A DNA stretch of 64,000 nucleotides from Tabrizicola flagellatus (GTDB lineage Bacteria; Pseudomonadota; Alphaproteobacteria; Rhodobacterales; Rhodobacteraceae), in assembly GCF_008271465.1 (NCBI RefSeq), contig NZ_VMDU01000002.1:62001-126000 (forward strand). The letters are read 5' to 3'. Below, piece by piece: positions 44,724 through 53,236 of the stretch. A model generated the notes under the pieces. It made no database searches and was not told the origin of the DNA. It saw only the letters and a list, made by a program, of their open reading frames with translations. Each line of letters starts with the position of its first letter. Positions within the stretch are counted from its first letter, which is position 1. The position numbers were made by a program, and so were the translations under genes.

Positions 44724-45494
44724 TCAAGGCGGAGGGGGTGCGGCAAGCAAGCTTTCGACCGCATCCAGCATCGCCCCGGCATCCGGTCGCGCGGCGATCA
44801 CCAGCCGGGACCTGGGGATATCCAGGCAGGCTTCGGCGACGGCGGCGCTCATCGCCGCGATCCGCAGGTCGGCGCGCGTGTCGGCGGGCATTGCAGCGCG
44901 GAACAATCGGGCGCTGCGGGGCGAGAACAAGGGCAGGATCACCGGGCCCTGTCGCCGCAGAAGCTGGGTCGCCTCGCCCTCAAGAGGAATGGCCTTCTGT
45001 AGATACACCTGTAAAGATACTGTCGAAAATCCGTTGTTTTGCAATTGGTTATCTACATCTCCTGATGTATCTACGCCGTGTAGATATAGAATTCTGCCAT
45101 CCGGCGGATCTTTCAGGATGGCGGCAATCAGGGCCTTTGCATCGCCGTCGGCGGACCGGGTCTCGAACCCGGCTGCGGCCGCGGCGGCTGCGGTGGAGCG
45201 GCCGACGCACCAGGCCAGCCGTGGCAAGCTTGCCCCCAGCCTGACCGCACCGGCCACGCCTTGCGCCGAAGTGAAGACGACGGCGGCAAAGCGGCCCTTT
45301 GGCACCGTGGGCGAGAGGTATTCCGGCGCCATGAGCGGAGCGATGACCGGCTGCACCCGGCTGTCGAACCGGGCGACCAGACGGGACGCGAAGGATTCGG
45401 CCTGATACCTGGGCCGGGTGACCAGCACAGGCACAGCCGAGACCGGGTCGCCGGAAAGATCGGGGGACGCATCGGATTGTCTCGCCATGCCCAT
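44724..45494 (-). CDS. hemD: Uroporphyrinogen-III synthase
   Basis: HemD cyclises hydroxymethylbilane to uroporphyrinogen III. This fast-diverging family is recognised from AVPVLVTRPRYQAESFASRL, VVFTSAQGVAGAVRLGAS, WCVGRSTAAAAAAAGFE, GRILYLHGVDTSGDVDNQL and ILPLFSPRSARLFRAAM, and from its neighbours (Mic60-like, hemY). The product has 256 residues from ATG 45494 (45488 is possible). Codons for residues about 130-167 are strikingly AT-rich (AGA, ATT, CTA, GTA, ACA, TTA), unlike the rest of the gene. It diverges from tsaD with only 39 bp between starts. Confidence 0.87.
   Translation of the reverse strand: MGMARQSDASPDLSGDPVSAVPVLVTRPRYQAESFASRLVARFDSRVQPVIAPLMAPEYLSPTVPKGRFAAVVFTSAQGVAGAVRLGASLPRLAWCVGRSTAAAAAAAGFETRSADGDAKALIAAILKDPPDGRILYLHGVDTSGDVDNQLQNNGFSTVSLQVYLQKAIPLEGEATQLLRRQGPVILPLFSPRSARLFRAAMPADTRADLRIAAMSAAVAEACLDIPRSRLVIAARPDAGAMLDAVESLLAAPPPP
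44999..45087. repeat. Cluster of GTAGATAC/GTATCTAC octamers in an AT-rich hemD patch
   Basis: GTAGATAC (44999), GTATCTAC (45067), GTAGATAT (45080) and the near miss TTATCTAC (45049) fall in about 90 bp of unusually AT-rich coding DNA, read on the minus strand through CTA, GTA and ACA codons. Confidence 0.6.
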
Positions 45495-45533
45495 GGTGTT
45501 ACCTGCCGATGACCTTTCGCGCAACGGCAGGCC

Positions 45534-46625
45534 ATGGACCGGACGCTGACACTTCTGGGGATCGAGACAAGCTGCGACGACACCGCGGCCGCGGTCGTCC
45601 GTGCACCTGCACAAGGTGGACCCGAGATCCTGTCGAGCGAAGTCCTGGGGCAGACGGCGCTGCACGAAGCCTATGGCGGCGTGGTTCCCGAGATCGCCGC
45701 GCGCGCGCATGCCGAGCGGCTGGATGTGGTGGTCGAGACGGCCCTCGCCCGCGCCGGGGTCGGGCTGGGCGCAATCGACGCGATCGCGGTGACGGCAGGG
45801 CCGGGGTTGATCGGGGGAGTCCTTTCTGGGGTGATGCTGGCCCGCGGCCTTGCGGCGGCGCGCGGGCTGCCGCTGGTGGCGGTGAACCATCTGGCAGGAC
45901 ACGCCCTGACCCCGCGGCTGACCGACGGGATCGGCTTTCCCTACCTCATGCTGCTGGTCTCGGGCGGGCATTGCCAGTTCCTGCTGGTCATGGGTGCCGA
46001 CAGTTTCCGGCGGCTGGGCGGCACGATCGACGATGCTCCGGGCGAGGCCTTCGACAAGACGGCCAAGCTTCTGGGCCTGCCGCAGCCGGGCGGGCCGTCG
46101 GTCGAGGCCGAGGCGGCGCTGGGCGATCCCGCGCGGTTCCGCTTCCCGAGGCCGCTCCTGGACCGCGAGGGCTGCGACATGTCCTTCTCGGGGCTGAAGA
46201 CGGCGCTGCTCAGGGCGCGCGATGCGCTGGTGGCCGAGAAGGGCGGCATCACCGTGCAGGACCGCCGCGACCTTTGCGCCGGGTTCCAGCTGGCGGTGGC
46301 CGAGGTTCTGGCCGCGAAAACGGCGCGCGCGCTGGCCATGGTGGCGGGGGAGCATCCGACCACCCTTGCCGTTGCCGGGGGGGTGGCCGCAAACAAGACG
46401 ATTCGGGCCATGCTGGAGACCGTGTCGGAGCAGGCCGGGCTGCCCTTCCTCGCGCCGCCCCTACGGCTGTGCACGGACAACGCGGCGATGATCGCCTGGG
46501 CGGGGATCGAACGGATGCGCGCCGGTCTGGAGAACCCGCCCGATTTCGTCGCGCGACCGCGCTGGCCGCTGGACCAGACGGCGCCGGCCTTGCTCGGCTC
46601 GGGCAAGAAGGGGGCCAAGGCATGA
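45534..46625 (+). CDS. tsaD: tRNA threonylcarbamoyladenosine biosynthesis protein TsaD
   Basis: TsaD transfers the threonylcarbamoyl group to A37 of tRNAs reading ANN codons. The 363-residue product has [36 protein letters not shown], the metal-binding [11 protein letters not shown] region (HxxxH), [32 protein letters not shown] and [13 protein letters not shown]. The start [13 protein letters not shown] is standard. It overlaps gpsA by 4 bp, beginning a tsaD-gpsA-YciI-EVE operon. Confidence 0.97.
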   Translation: MDRTLTLLGIETSCDDTAAAVVRAPAQGGPEILSSEVLGQTALHEAYGGVVPEIAARAHAERLDVVVETALARAGVGLGAIDAIAVTAGPGLIGGVLSGVMLARGLAAARGLPLVAVNHLAGHALTPRLTDGIGFPYLMLLVSGGHCQFLLVMGADSFRRLGGTIDDAPGEAFDKTAKLLGLPQPGGPSVEAEAALGDPARFRFPRPLLDREGCDMSFSGLKTALLRARDALVAEKGGITVQDRRDLCAGFQLAVAEVLAAKTARALAMVAGEHPTTLAVAGGVAANKTIRAMLETVSEQAGLPFLAPPLRLCTDNAAMIAWAGIERMRAGLENPPDFVARPRWPLDQTAPALLGSGKKGAKA

Positions 46626-47578
46626 TCGGCGTGCTTGGCGCGGGGGCCTTCGGGACGGCGCTGGCCGTGGCGCTCGGCCGGGCCGGTCGGGAGGTGCGGC
46701 TCTGGGCGCGGGATGCCGCGCAGGTGGAAGACATGCGCCGGACACGGCGCAACGACCTGGCGCTGCCAGGGGTCGATCTGCCAGACGCCGTCTCGGTTCA
46801 TGCGGAGATCGGCGAGACGACAGGCGGCGAGGCGCTGCTTCTGGCCGTGCCGATGCAGGCTCTGGGGTCGCTCTTGTCCAGCCATCCCGAGATCGGCGAG
46901 GCGCAACCGCTGGTCGCCTGCTGCAAGGGCGTGGACCTGAACAGCCTGCGCGGCCCGGTGGCGCTGATCCGGGACCGGCGGCCGGGGGCCGTCGCGGCGA
47001 TCCTGACCGGACCGAGCTTTGCCGCCGACATCGCCCGAGGCCTGCCGACCGCCCTGACGCTGGCTGCGACCGACCGGGGCGCGGCGTTGCAGGATCTGCT
47101 GTCCACCCCGACGCTGCGGCTCTACCGGACGGACGACATCGTCGGGGCCGAACTGGGCGGGGCACTGAAGAACGTGATCGCCATCGCCGCCGGGGTGGTG
47201 ATCGGCTCGGGTCTGGGCGACAGCGCCCGGGCCGCGCTGATGACGCGGGGCTATGCCGAGATGCTGCGGTTGTCGGCTGCTTTGGGGGCGCGGCCCGAGA
47301 CACTGGCCGGCCTGTCGGGTCTGGGCGATCTGGTCCTGACCTGCACCTCCACGCAATCGCGCAACTTCCGCTATGGCCAGGCGCTTGGCCGGGGCGAGGG
47401 CTTCGATCCCTGGGTGACGGTCGAGGGCATCGCCACCGCCCGCGCCGTGCTGCGGCTGGCCGAGGGCCGGGGCATCGACATGCCGGTCACGGCGATGGTC
47501 GATGCCCTTGCCTCGGGCCGGATCGCGCTGGATGATGCCGTCGCCCGGCTGATGAGCCGGCCGCTGAAACAGGAATGA
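46622..47578 (+). CDS. gpsA: Glycerol-3-phosphate dehydrogenase [NAD(P)+]
   Basis: GpsA makes sn-glycerol 3-phosphate from dihydroxyacetone phosphate for phospholipid synthesis. The 318-residue product has the Rossmann start [20 protein letters not shown], the catalytic-lysine and substrate regions [10 protein letters not shown] and [40 protein letters not shown] and [23 protein letters not shown] 46622 overlaps the tsaD stop (ATGA); the longer frame upstream lies in tsaD. The tsaD-gpsA order is common in Rhodobacterales. Confidence 0.97.
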   Translation: MIGVLGAGAFGTALAVALGRAGREVRLWARDAAQVEDMRRTRRNDLALPGVDLPDAVSVHAEIGETTGGEALLLAVPMQALGSLLSSHPEIGEAQPLVACCKGVDLNSLRGPVALIRDRRPGAVAAILTGPSFAADIARGLPTALTLAATDRGAALQDLLSTPTLRLYRTDDIVGAELGGALKNVIAIAAGVVIGSGLGDSARAALMTRGYAEMLRLSAALGARPETLAGLSGLGDLVLTCTSTQSRNFRYGQALGRGEGFDPWVTVEGIATARAVLRLAEGRGIDMPVTAMVDALASGRIALDDAVARLMSRPLKQE

Positions 47579-47580
47579 CC

Positions 47581-47853
47581 ATGCGCTATGCCCTGATCTG
47601 TATCGACAAGCCGAACGCCCTGCAGACCCGGACCGAGAACCGGCAGGCGCATCTGGAGTATATACAGGCCACTGGCGTGGTCGAGCAGGCCGGCCCCTTC
47701 ATCGACGCCGCCGGCCAGATGTGCGGCAGCCTCATCATCCTGTCGGTCGGGTCCAAGGCCGAGGCCGATGCCTGGGCGGCGGGCGATCCCTATGCCAAGG
47801 CGGGCCTGTTCCAGTCGGTGATGGTGCAGGAATGGAAGCGGGTGGTCGGATGA
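47581..47853 (+). CDS. YciI-family protein
   Basis: The 90-residue ferredoxin-like YciI/YCII-domain protein (MRYALICIDKPNALQTRTEN, HLEYIQATGVVEQAGPFIDA, SKAEADAWAAGDPYAKAGLF) is of unclear biochemical role. AGGAA at 47571-47575 suits ATG 47581; ATG 47575 overlaps the gpsA stop and is the alternative. Tyr-Ile-Gln is coded TAT ATA CAG within a GTATATAC octamer (47658). The stop overlaps the EVE-domain gene by 4 bp. Confidence 0.85.
   Translation: MRYALICIDKPNALQTRTENRQAHLEYIQATGVVEQAGPFIDAAGQMCGSLIILSVGSKAEADAWAAGDPYAKAGLFQSVMVQEWKRVVG
47658..47665. repeat. GTATATAC octamer in the YciI gene
   Basis: Read in the frame GAG TAT ATA CAG (Glu-Tyr-Ile-Gln), using the rare ATA codon. Confidence 0.5.
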
Positions 47854-48269
47854 ACTACTGGCTGTTCAAGTCCGAACCCGATGTCTGGGGCTGGGAGCAT
47901 CAGGTCGCCAAGGGCGAGGCCGGCGAGGAGTGGCATGGCGTGCGCAACTATCAGGCGCGCAACAACATGCGGGCGATGAAGCTGGGCGACCGGGGCTTCT
48001 TCTACCACTCCAACATCGGGAAGGAGATCGTCGGGATCGTCGAGGTCTGCCGCGAAAGCGCCCCGGACAGCACCACCGACGACCCGCGCTGGGACTGCGT
48101 CTGGATCAAGGCGGTCAAGCCCTTGCAGCGCCCGATCAGCCTTGAAGAATGCAAGGTCACGCCGGGGCTGGAACAGATGGTTCTGGTCAACAACACCCGC
48201 CTGTCGGTGCAGCCCGTGCGCCCCGAGGAATGGCGGATCATCTGCCGGCTGGGCGGCATCGAACCCTGA
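47850..48269 (+). CDS. EVE domain-containing protein
   Basis: The 139-residue single-domain EVE protein has a PUA-like fold that binds modified bases; eukaryotic THYN1 is a relative. The landmarks MNYWLFKSEPDVWGW, WHGVRNYQARNNMRAMKLGD, GFFYHSNIGKEIVGIVEV and LVNNTRLSVQPVRPEEW are all present. It is the last gene of the tsaD operon. EVE proteins in such core operons are thought to sense modified nucleic acids, but the function is not established. Confidence 0.92.
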   Translation: MNYWLFKSEPDVWGWEHQVAKGEAGEEWHGVRNYQARNNMRAMKLGDRGFFYHSNIGKEIVGIVEVCRESAPDSTTDDPRWDCVWIKAVKPLQRPISLEECKVTPGLEQMVLVNNTRLSVQPVRPEEWRIICRLGGIEP

Positions 48270-48322
48270 CCCGGGGCCGGACGGCCCCGGCCTGTCATGA
48301 AAACTTCACTCGACAGCGCATG

Positions 48323-48346
48323 ATGTTTCCTGATTTCTGGAAACAT
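48323..48346. promoter_or_regulatory. Palindrome over the arsR-arsC start codon
   Basis: ATGTTTCC (48323-48330) pairs perfectly with GGAAACAT (48339-48346) around an 8-bp centre. The right arm covers the first bases of the ATG at 48345. It is the probable autoregulatory operator of the ArsR domain encoded just downstream. Confidence 0.6.
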
Positions 48347-49184
48347 GGAACAGAATCGCGCCGTCCATGCCTTTGCGACGCTTGGCCATCCCGGCCGGCT
48401 GGCGGTGTTTCGGCTGCTGATGCGCTTTGCCCCGCGCGGCGTGCGCCCGACCGAGATCGCCGAGGCGCTGGGCCTGAAACAGAACACCCTGTCGCACCAT
48501 CTGGCCGATCTGACCTCGGCGGGGCTTGTCCATGTCACCCGCGACGGCCGGTCGCTGTTCTACGCCGCCGACCTTGACGCGACCGAGGCGCTGATCGGCT
48601 ACCTCGCGCTGGATGTCGGCCGCGCCCGCCCCGAGCTCATCGCCCCCCTTTTCCCCGCGCAAAAGGACCCTGCCATGCGTGACACCGATTTCGACGTGCT
48701 GTTCATCTGCTCGGGCAACTCGGCCCGGTCGATCTTTGCCGAGGCGCTTCTGCGCGATCTGGGCAAGGGCAAGTTCCAGGCCTTCTCGGCCGGCTACAGG
48801 CCCGGCACCGAGCTGAACCCCTTCGCCATCGAGATCCTCAAGCGCAATGGCCACGACATCTCGGGCCTGCGGTCCAAGCATATCTCGGAGTTCCAGAAGC
48901 CCGGTTCCATCGTGATGGATTTCGTCTTCACGGTCTGCGACACGGCGGCGGCCGAGGAATGTCCGCCCTGGCCGGGCCAGCCGATCACCGGCCACTGGGG
49001 CCTTCCCGACCCGGTGAAGGCAACCGGGACCGATGCGGAAAAGGCGCTGGTCTTCGCCCAGACCTATGCCGCCCTGCGCCGCCGGATCGCGGCCTTCGTC
49101 GAACTCCCCTTTGAAAGCCTCAGCCGCCTGTCCTTGCAGGCCCGCGTGGATGCCATCGGCGCCGATACCGAAGCGAAGGCCTGA
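48345..49184 (+). CDS. ArsR regulator fused to LMW-phosphatase-type arsenate reductase
   Basis: This is a 279-residue fusion. Residues 1-100 form an ArsR winged helix (LGHPGRLAVFRLLMRFAPRG, GLKQNTLSHHLADLTSAGLV, DGRSLFYAADL). Residues 112-279 form a thioredoxin-coupled-type arsenate reductase with the P-loop FICSGNSARSIFAEALL (Cys122) and further cysteines at 198 and 206 (FTVCDTAAAEECPPWPG). It should both sense arsenic and reduce arsenate to arsenite. Its role next to an ArsJ system, which handles arsenate directly, suggests two parallel detoxification routes. It lies 3 bp upstream of the GAPDH gene. A palindrome overlaps the start codon. Confidence 0.88.
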   Translation: MEQNRAVHAFATLGHPGRLAVFRLLMRFAPRGVRPTEIAEALGLKQNTLSHHLADLTSAGLVHVTRDGRSLFYAADLDATEALIGYLALDVGRARPELIAPLFPAQKDPAMRDTDFDVLFICSGNSARSIFAEALLRDLGKGKFQAFSAGYRPGTELNPFAIEILKRNGHDISGLRSKHISEFQKPGSIVMDFVFTVCDTAAAEECPPWPGQPITGHWGLPDPVKATGTDAEKALVFAQTYAALRRRIAAFVELPFESLSRLSLQARVDAIGADTEAKA

Positions 49185-49187
49185 AAG

Positions 49188-50195
49188 ATGCCCCGGATTG
49201 CGCTCAACGGCCTTGGCCGGATCGGAAAACTTGCCCTCCGCGACCTGATCGATACCGGCGCGGGCGGCGACATCGTGCTGCTGAACGATCCGGTCGGCGA
49301 TGCGGAACAGCACGCGCTGCTCATGGAGTTCGACTCTGTCCACGGCCGCTGGCATACCCCGGTTTCGGCGGCAGACGGCGCACTGGTGCTGGGCGGGCAG
49401 AGGATCCGCCTGACCCACGAAAAGACCATCGAGGCCCTGCCGCTGGCCGAACTGGGCGTCGATCTGGTGATCGACTGCACCGGGGTCTTCAAGACCGGCG
49501 CAAAGGTCGCGCCATATTACGCCGCCGGGGTAAAGAAGGTCGTCGTCTCCGCCCCGGTCAAGGACGGCGGCGCCTTGAACCTGGTCTACGGGGTCAACCA
49601 CCACCTCTACGACGGGTCGCAGGCGCTGGTGACGGCGGCCTCCTGCACGACGAACTGCCTCGCGCCGGTGGTCAAGGTGATCCATGAAAGCCTCGGCATC
49701 CGGCACGGCTCGATCACCACGATCCATGACGTGACCAACACCCAGACCATCGTGGACCGCCCCGCCAAGGACATGCGCCGGGCGCGCTCGGCGCTGATGA
49801 ACCTGATCCCCACCACCACGGGCAGCGCCACCGCGATCACGCTGATCTACCCGGAACTGAAGGGCCGGCTGAACGGCCACGCCGTGCGGGTGCCGCTGCT
49901 GAACGCCTCGCTGACCGATTGCGTGTTCGAGGTCGAACGGCCCACCACGGCGGAAGAGGTCAACGCCCTCTTCGCCGCTGCCGCCGAGGGCCCGCTGAAG
50001 GGGATCCTCGGCTACGAAACCCGCCCGCTCGTGTCCTGCGATTTCACCAACGACCCGCGGTCCTCGATCGTCGACGGCCCCTCGACCATGGTCACGGGCG
50101 GCACCCAGGTGAAGGTCTATGCCTGGTACGACAACGAATGGGGATATGCCTGCCGACTGGCCGACATCGCGCGGATGGTCGCAGCCAGCCTCTGA
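49188..50195 (+). CDS. ArsJ-associated glyceraldehyde-3-phosphate dehydrogenase
   Basis: The GAPDH homologue has 335 residues with the NAD-fold start [18 protein letters not shown], catalytic Cys153 in [15 protein letters not shown], the histidine in [17 protein letters not shown] and C-terminal [20 protein letters not shown]. Placed directly before ArsJ, it is expected to use arsenate to make 1-arseno-3-phosphoglycerate, which ArsJ exports (established for ars gapdh-arsJ pairs). The central metabolic gapA would normally lie elsewhere. A hairpin and an inverted GGAGTATTT-type repeat follow. Confidence 0.92.
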   Translation: MPRIALNGLGRIGKLALRDLIDTGAGGDIVLLNDPVGDAEQHALLMEFDSVHGRWHTPVSAADGALVLGGQRIRLTHEKTIEALPLAELGVDLVIDCTGVFKTGAKVAPYYAAGVKKVVVSAPVKDGGALNLVYGVNHHLYDGSQALVTAASCTTNCLAPVVKVIHESLGIRHGSITTIHDVTNTQTIVDRPAKDMRRARSALMNLIPTTTGSATAITLIYPELKGRLNGHAVRVPLLNASLTDCVFEVERPTTAEEVNALFAAAAEGPLKGILGYETRPLVSCDFTNDPRSSIVDGPSTMVTGGTQVKVYAWYDNEWGYACRLADIARMVAASL

Positions 50196-50210
50196 CCCTT
50201 TCATCTGTCC

Positions 50211-50250
50211 GCAAATATCCTCCGGGGGTCCGGGGGTGGAAAACCCCCGG
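50211..50250. repeat. Inverted GGAGTATTT-type repeat with hairpin after the GAPDH gene
   Basis: On the minus strand the sequence reads CCCCCGGACCCCCGGAGGAT followed by ATTTGC, matching the flank and core before queG (12684-12706) apart from two extra bases. CCGGGGGT (50230-50237) and ACCCCCGG (50243-50250) form a hairpin. Confidence 0.55.
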
Positions 50251-50277
50251 TCCGCCCGCCAGTCACAGGCGCCGCCG

Positions 50278-51525
50278 ATGACCGAACCGAACCCCATCCG
50301 AGCCTATGCCGCCGTCACCGCGGCCTACTGGGCCTTCATGCTGTCGGACGGCGCGCTGCGGATGCTGGTGCTCTTGCACTTCAACAGCCTCGGCTTCACC
50401 CCGATCCAGCTGGCCTGGCTGTTCCTGCTGTATGAAGTCGCCGGCATCGTCACCAACCTCGCCGCCGGCTGGCTCGCCGCGCGTTTCGGACTGGCCGCGA
50501 CGCTTTACGGAGGGCTCGCCTTGCAGATCGGAGCCCTGGTGGCGCTGGCGCAGCTGGACCCCGGCTGGTCGATCGCGGCCTCGGTCGCCTTCGTGATGGC
50601 GGTGCAGGGCGTGTCGGGCGTGGCGAAGGACCTGGCCAAGATGTCTTCGAAATCGGCCGTGAAGCTGCTGGCACCGAAGGAGGACGGCGGGCTGTTCCGC
50701 TGGGTTGCCCTGCTCACCGGGTCGAAGAACGCGGTGAAGGGCCTGGGCTTCTTCCTCGGTGCGGCGCTTCTGGCGCTGGCGGGGTTCCCGGCGGCGGTCT
50801 GGGGGATGGCCGGGGTGCTGGCGGTGATCCTGGTCGCGGTCGTCCTGTTCCTGCCCGCGGGCCTGCCGGGCCGGATGAAATCGGAAGAGGCCTGGGGCGG
50901 CTGGCGGTCGAAGGACGCGCGGGTGAACCGGCTGAGCCTGGCACGCATGTTCCTGTTCGGCGCCCGCGACGTCTGGTTCGTCGTCGGCATCCCGGTCTAT
51001 TTCCAGGCGGTGCTTTCCGACGGCACCCCCGAGGGCCGGCGCGCGGCCTTCTTCCTGATCGGCGGGTTCCTCGCGCTCTGGATCATCGCCTATGGCGCGG
51101 TGCAGGCCGCAGCCCCACGCCTGCTGGGTGCCAAGGGCCAGCCCGAGGCCGAGACGACGCGCAAGGCGATCCTCTGGGCGGGACTGCTGGTGCCGATCCC
51201 GTTCCTGCTGGCCGGGGCGGCCTGGGCGGCGGGCGGGCCGGCGCCCTGGCTGACGGCGACGCTGATCGCGGGCCTCCTGCTCTTCGGCTTTGTCTTCGCG
51301 GTCAATTCCTCGGTCCATTCCTACCTGATCCTCGCCTTCGGATCGGCCGAGCGCATCACGCGGGACGTGGGGTTCTACTACATGGCCAATGCGGCGGGGC
51401 GGCTGATCGGGACGCTTCTGTCGGGCCTCAGCTACCAGGTCGGCGGGTTGCCGCTGTGCCTGGCCACGGCGGGCGCCATGGCGCTGGCAAGCTGGCTGGC
51501 GGCCCGCAGGCTCAGCCGCGCCTGA
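50278..51525 (+). CDS. arsJ: Organoarsenical efflux MFS transporter ArsJ
   Basis: ArsJ is a major-facilitator permease exporting 1-arseno-3-phosphoglycerate, which then breaks down to release arsenate outside the cell. The 415-residue product has about 12 helices. Its landmarks are YWAFMLSDGALRMLVLLHFN, GVAKDLAKMSSKSAVKLLAP, LTGSKNAVKGLGFFLG and FYYMANAAGRLIGTLLSGLS, which are characteristic of ArsJ. It follows the arsenic GAPDH by 82 bp. The 3' end overlaps a convergent MFS gene by 14 bp. Confidence 0.92.
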   Translation: MTEPNPIRAYAAVTAAYWAFMLSDGALRMLVLLHFNSLGFTPIQLAWLFLLYEVAGIVTNLAAGWLAARFGLAATLYGGLALQIGALVALAQLDPGWSIAASVAFVMAVQGVSGVAKDLAKMSSKSAVKLLAPKEDGGLFRWVALLTGSKNAVKGLGFFLGAALLALAGFPAAVWGMAGVLAVILVAVVLFLPAGLPGRMKSEEAWGGWRSKDARVNRLSLARMFLFGARDVWFVVGIPVYFQAVLSDGTPEGRRAAFFLIGGFLALWIIAYGAVQAAAPRLLGAKGQPEAETTRKAILWAGLLVPIPFLLAGAAWAAGGPAPWLTATLIAGLLLFGFVFAVNSSVHSYLILAFGSAERITRDVGFYYMANAAGRLIGTLLSGLSYQVGGLPLCLATAGAMALASWLAARRLSRA

Positions 51526-52666
51526 TCGCCAGAAGCGCCAGCGTCGCCAGCACCCCGATCCCCGCGGTCAGCCAGATCGCATGCAGCCCCCAGGCCGCCA
51601 GCGCCGCCCCGAAGATCAGCGGCGCTGCGGCCTGCAGCACCCGGGCCGGGGCATTCAGCCAGCCCAGCCGCGCGCCATAGCCGGCCGCGCCGAACAGCGC
51701 CAGGGGAAGGGTGCCCTTGGCGATGGTCAGGATCCCGTTGCCCGCCCCGTGCAAGAGTGCGAAGGCATAGGCGGCAGGTCCCCCGAAGCCCACCAGGCAG
51801 ACGGCGGCCAGAGGATGCGCCGAGGCCGCCAGCCGGGCCGAGATCAGCGGATGGAACCGCCGAAGAAGCCCGAACTCCAGCACCCGCGCGGCCACCTGCG
51901 CCGGGCCGATCAGCGCCCCGGCGGCGATCGCCATGGCGCTGCTCGCCCCCGCCGCCTGCAGAAGCCCCGGCAGATGCGCGGCCATCGCGGTCGAGTTGAA
52001 CCAGGTCACCGCAAAGACGAAGGCCAGCAGCCACAGCACCCGGCGCGAGGGCGGCGGGCCTGCGACCGCCTCGGGTGCCTCTGCCACGATCCGCTCGGTC
52101 CCCTTGGGCAAGAGCGCATTCAGCGGCAGGGCGAGCGCCAGATGGATCAGCGCCCAGCCCAGACAGGCCTCGCGCCAGCCCCAGGTCGCCAGCATCAGGC
52201 CCGACAGCGGCCAGCCTACCGTGCTGGCAAAGCCGGCGATCAGGGTGATGCCGGTGATCGGGCCGCGCGCCTCCTTGCCATAGATGCCGGCCAGGGTGGC
52301 GAAGGCCGCTTCGTATAGCCCCATCCCCATCCCCATCCCGATCACCGCCCAGCCCAGGAACAGCAGGCCTGGCGAGCCCGCGACGGCCAACAGGGCCAGA
52401 CCGGCGGCGAAGACAAGGTTGGACAGGATCAGAACGCCCCGCCCCCCGATCCGGTCGATCCGCGCCCCGGCCCAGGGTCCGACCGTCGCCGAGACGACCA
52501 TCGCCATCGAGAAGGCGCCGAACACCCAGACCGGGGACAGCGCGAAGCTTGCCGCCATCGGCGCGGCCAGCACGGCTGGCACATAATAGCTGGAGGCCCA
52601 GCCGATGGTCTGCGCCGTGCCCAACGCGGCGACGATCCAGCCTTTGCGGGCAGGCGAAACTCTCAT
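51512..52666 (-). CDS. MFS transporter controlled by an ArsR-type regulator
   Basis: The 384-residue major-facilitator permease has about 12 helices (SSYYVPAVLAAPMAASFALS, GRGVLILSNLVFAAGLALLA, MGMGMGLYEAAFATLAGIYG, GPITGITLIAGFASTVGWPL). The substrate is unknown. The start overlaps the stop of an arsR-like gene by 4 bp, and it sits tail-to-tail with arsJ, so it may export an arsenical or another toxic small molecule. ATG 52666 was chosen; the upstream frame is inside the regulator. Confidence 0.82.
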   Translation of the reverse strand: MRVSPARKGWIVAALGTAQTIGWASSYYVPAVLAAPMAASFALSPVWVFGAFSMAMVVSATVGPWAGARIDRIGGRGVLILSNLVFAAGLALLAVAGSPGLLFLGWAVIGMGMGMGLYEAAFATLAGIYGKEARGPITGITLIAGFASTVGWPLSGLMLATWGWREACLGWALIHLALALPLNALLPKGTERIVAEAPEAVAGPPPSRRVLWLLAFVFAVTWFNSTAMAAHLPGLLQAAGASSAMAIAAGALIGPAQVAARVLEFGLLRRFHPLISARLAASAHPLAAVCLVGFGGPAAYAFALLHGAGNGILTIAKGTLPLALFGAAGYGARLGWLNAPARVLQAAAPLIFGAALAAWGLHAIWLTAGIGVLATLALLAIRRG

Positions 52667-52977
52667 TCCGGGGACCGATCTCCCGCGCCGGACGCCCCCG
52701 CGCAACATTCGGCGGCCAGGTGCTCGATCAGGGCCCGCATGACAGGGTAGTTGGCATGACAGATCAGCGAGGTCCCGACGCGCTGTTGCCGGATCAGGCC
52801 GACCTGCACCAGCGCCCGGCAATGATGCGACAGGGTCGATCCCGGGATGCCGAGCTGCTCCTGGATCTGACCCATGGTCTGCCCGGGTTCGCCCGCCCGC
52901 ACGAGCAGCCGGTAAAGCCGAAGGCGGGTCGGGCTGCCCAGGGCTGCAAGACGCGCGGCGGCAAGGTTCGTATCCAT
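52663..52977 (-). CDS. ArsR-family metalloregulator
   Basis: This 104-residue winged-helix repressor (AARLAALGSPTRLRLYRLLV, GIPGSTLSHHCRALVQVGLI, GTSLICHANYPVMRALIEHL) has a C-terminal vicinal cysteine pair (AAECCAGA), resembling arsenite-sensing ArsR proteins with C-terminal cysteines. It leads the two-gene operon with the MFS transporter. ATG 52977 (MDTNLAAARLAALG) is preferred over 53034, which would place the operator inside the gene. Confidence 0.88.
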   Translation of the reverse strand: MDTNLAAARLAALGSPTRLRLYRLLVRAGEPGQTMGQIQEQLGIPGSTLSHHCRALVQVGLIRQQRVGTSLICHANYPVMRALIEHLAAECCAGASGAGDRSPE

Positions 52978-52992
52978 GACCGCACCTAATTC

Positions 52993-53010
52993 GATATTTC
53001 CAGAAATATC
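52993..53010. promoter_or_regulatory. Probable ArsR operator
   Basis: GATATTTC-CA-GAAATATC is a perfect 8-bp-arm palindrome 16 bp upstream of the arsR-like ATG, in an otherwise GC-rich context. Confidence 0.7.
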
Positions 53011-53236
53011 AAAACAAATCTTGCGCCCGGTCATGGTAACGGATGTCCTTGTGTGGGCCCTGTGCTAGGCTGCTGTGGTAACCGGATGGCACGAAGATCG
53101 TGCCCTGTGTGTAAGCGTATGGATTTCAATCAATTGACATCCGCCTGTGCCAGTTTCCGGTGAAGGTGCGCCTATCCAGACAAATCCGTTGCTCTGCCGG
53201 GCCTGTGCTGTATTCGTGTCTCGATCAGGGGGCCAG

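Noticed and set aside
48306-50297. 663-codon minus-strand frame over the arsenic genes
   Set aside because: Antisense to the ArsR-ArsC fusion and GAPDH, both with complete catalytic motifs.
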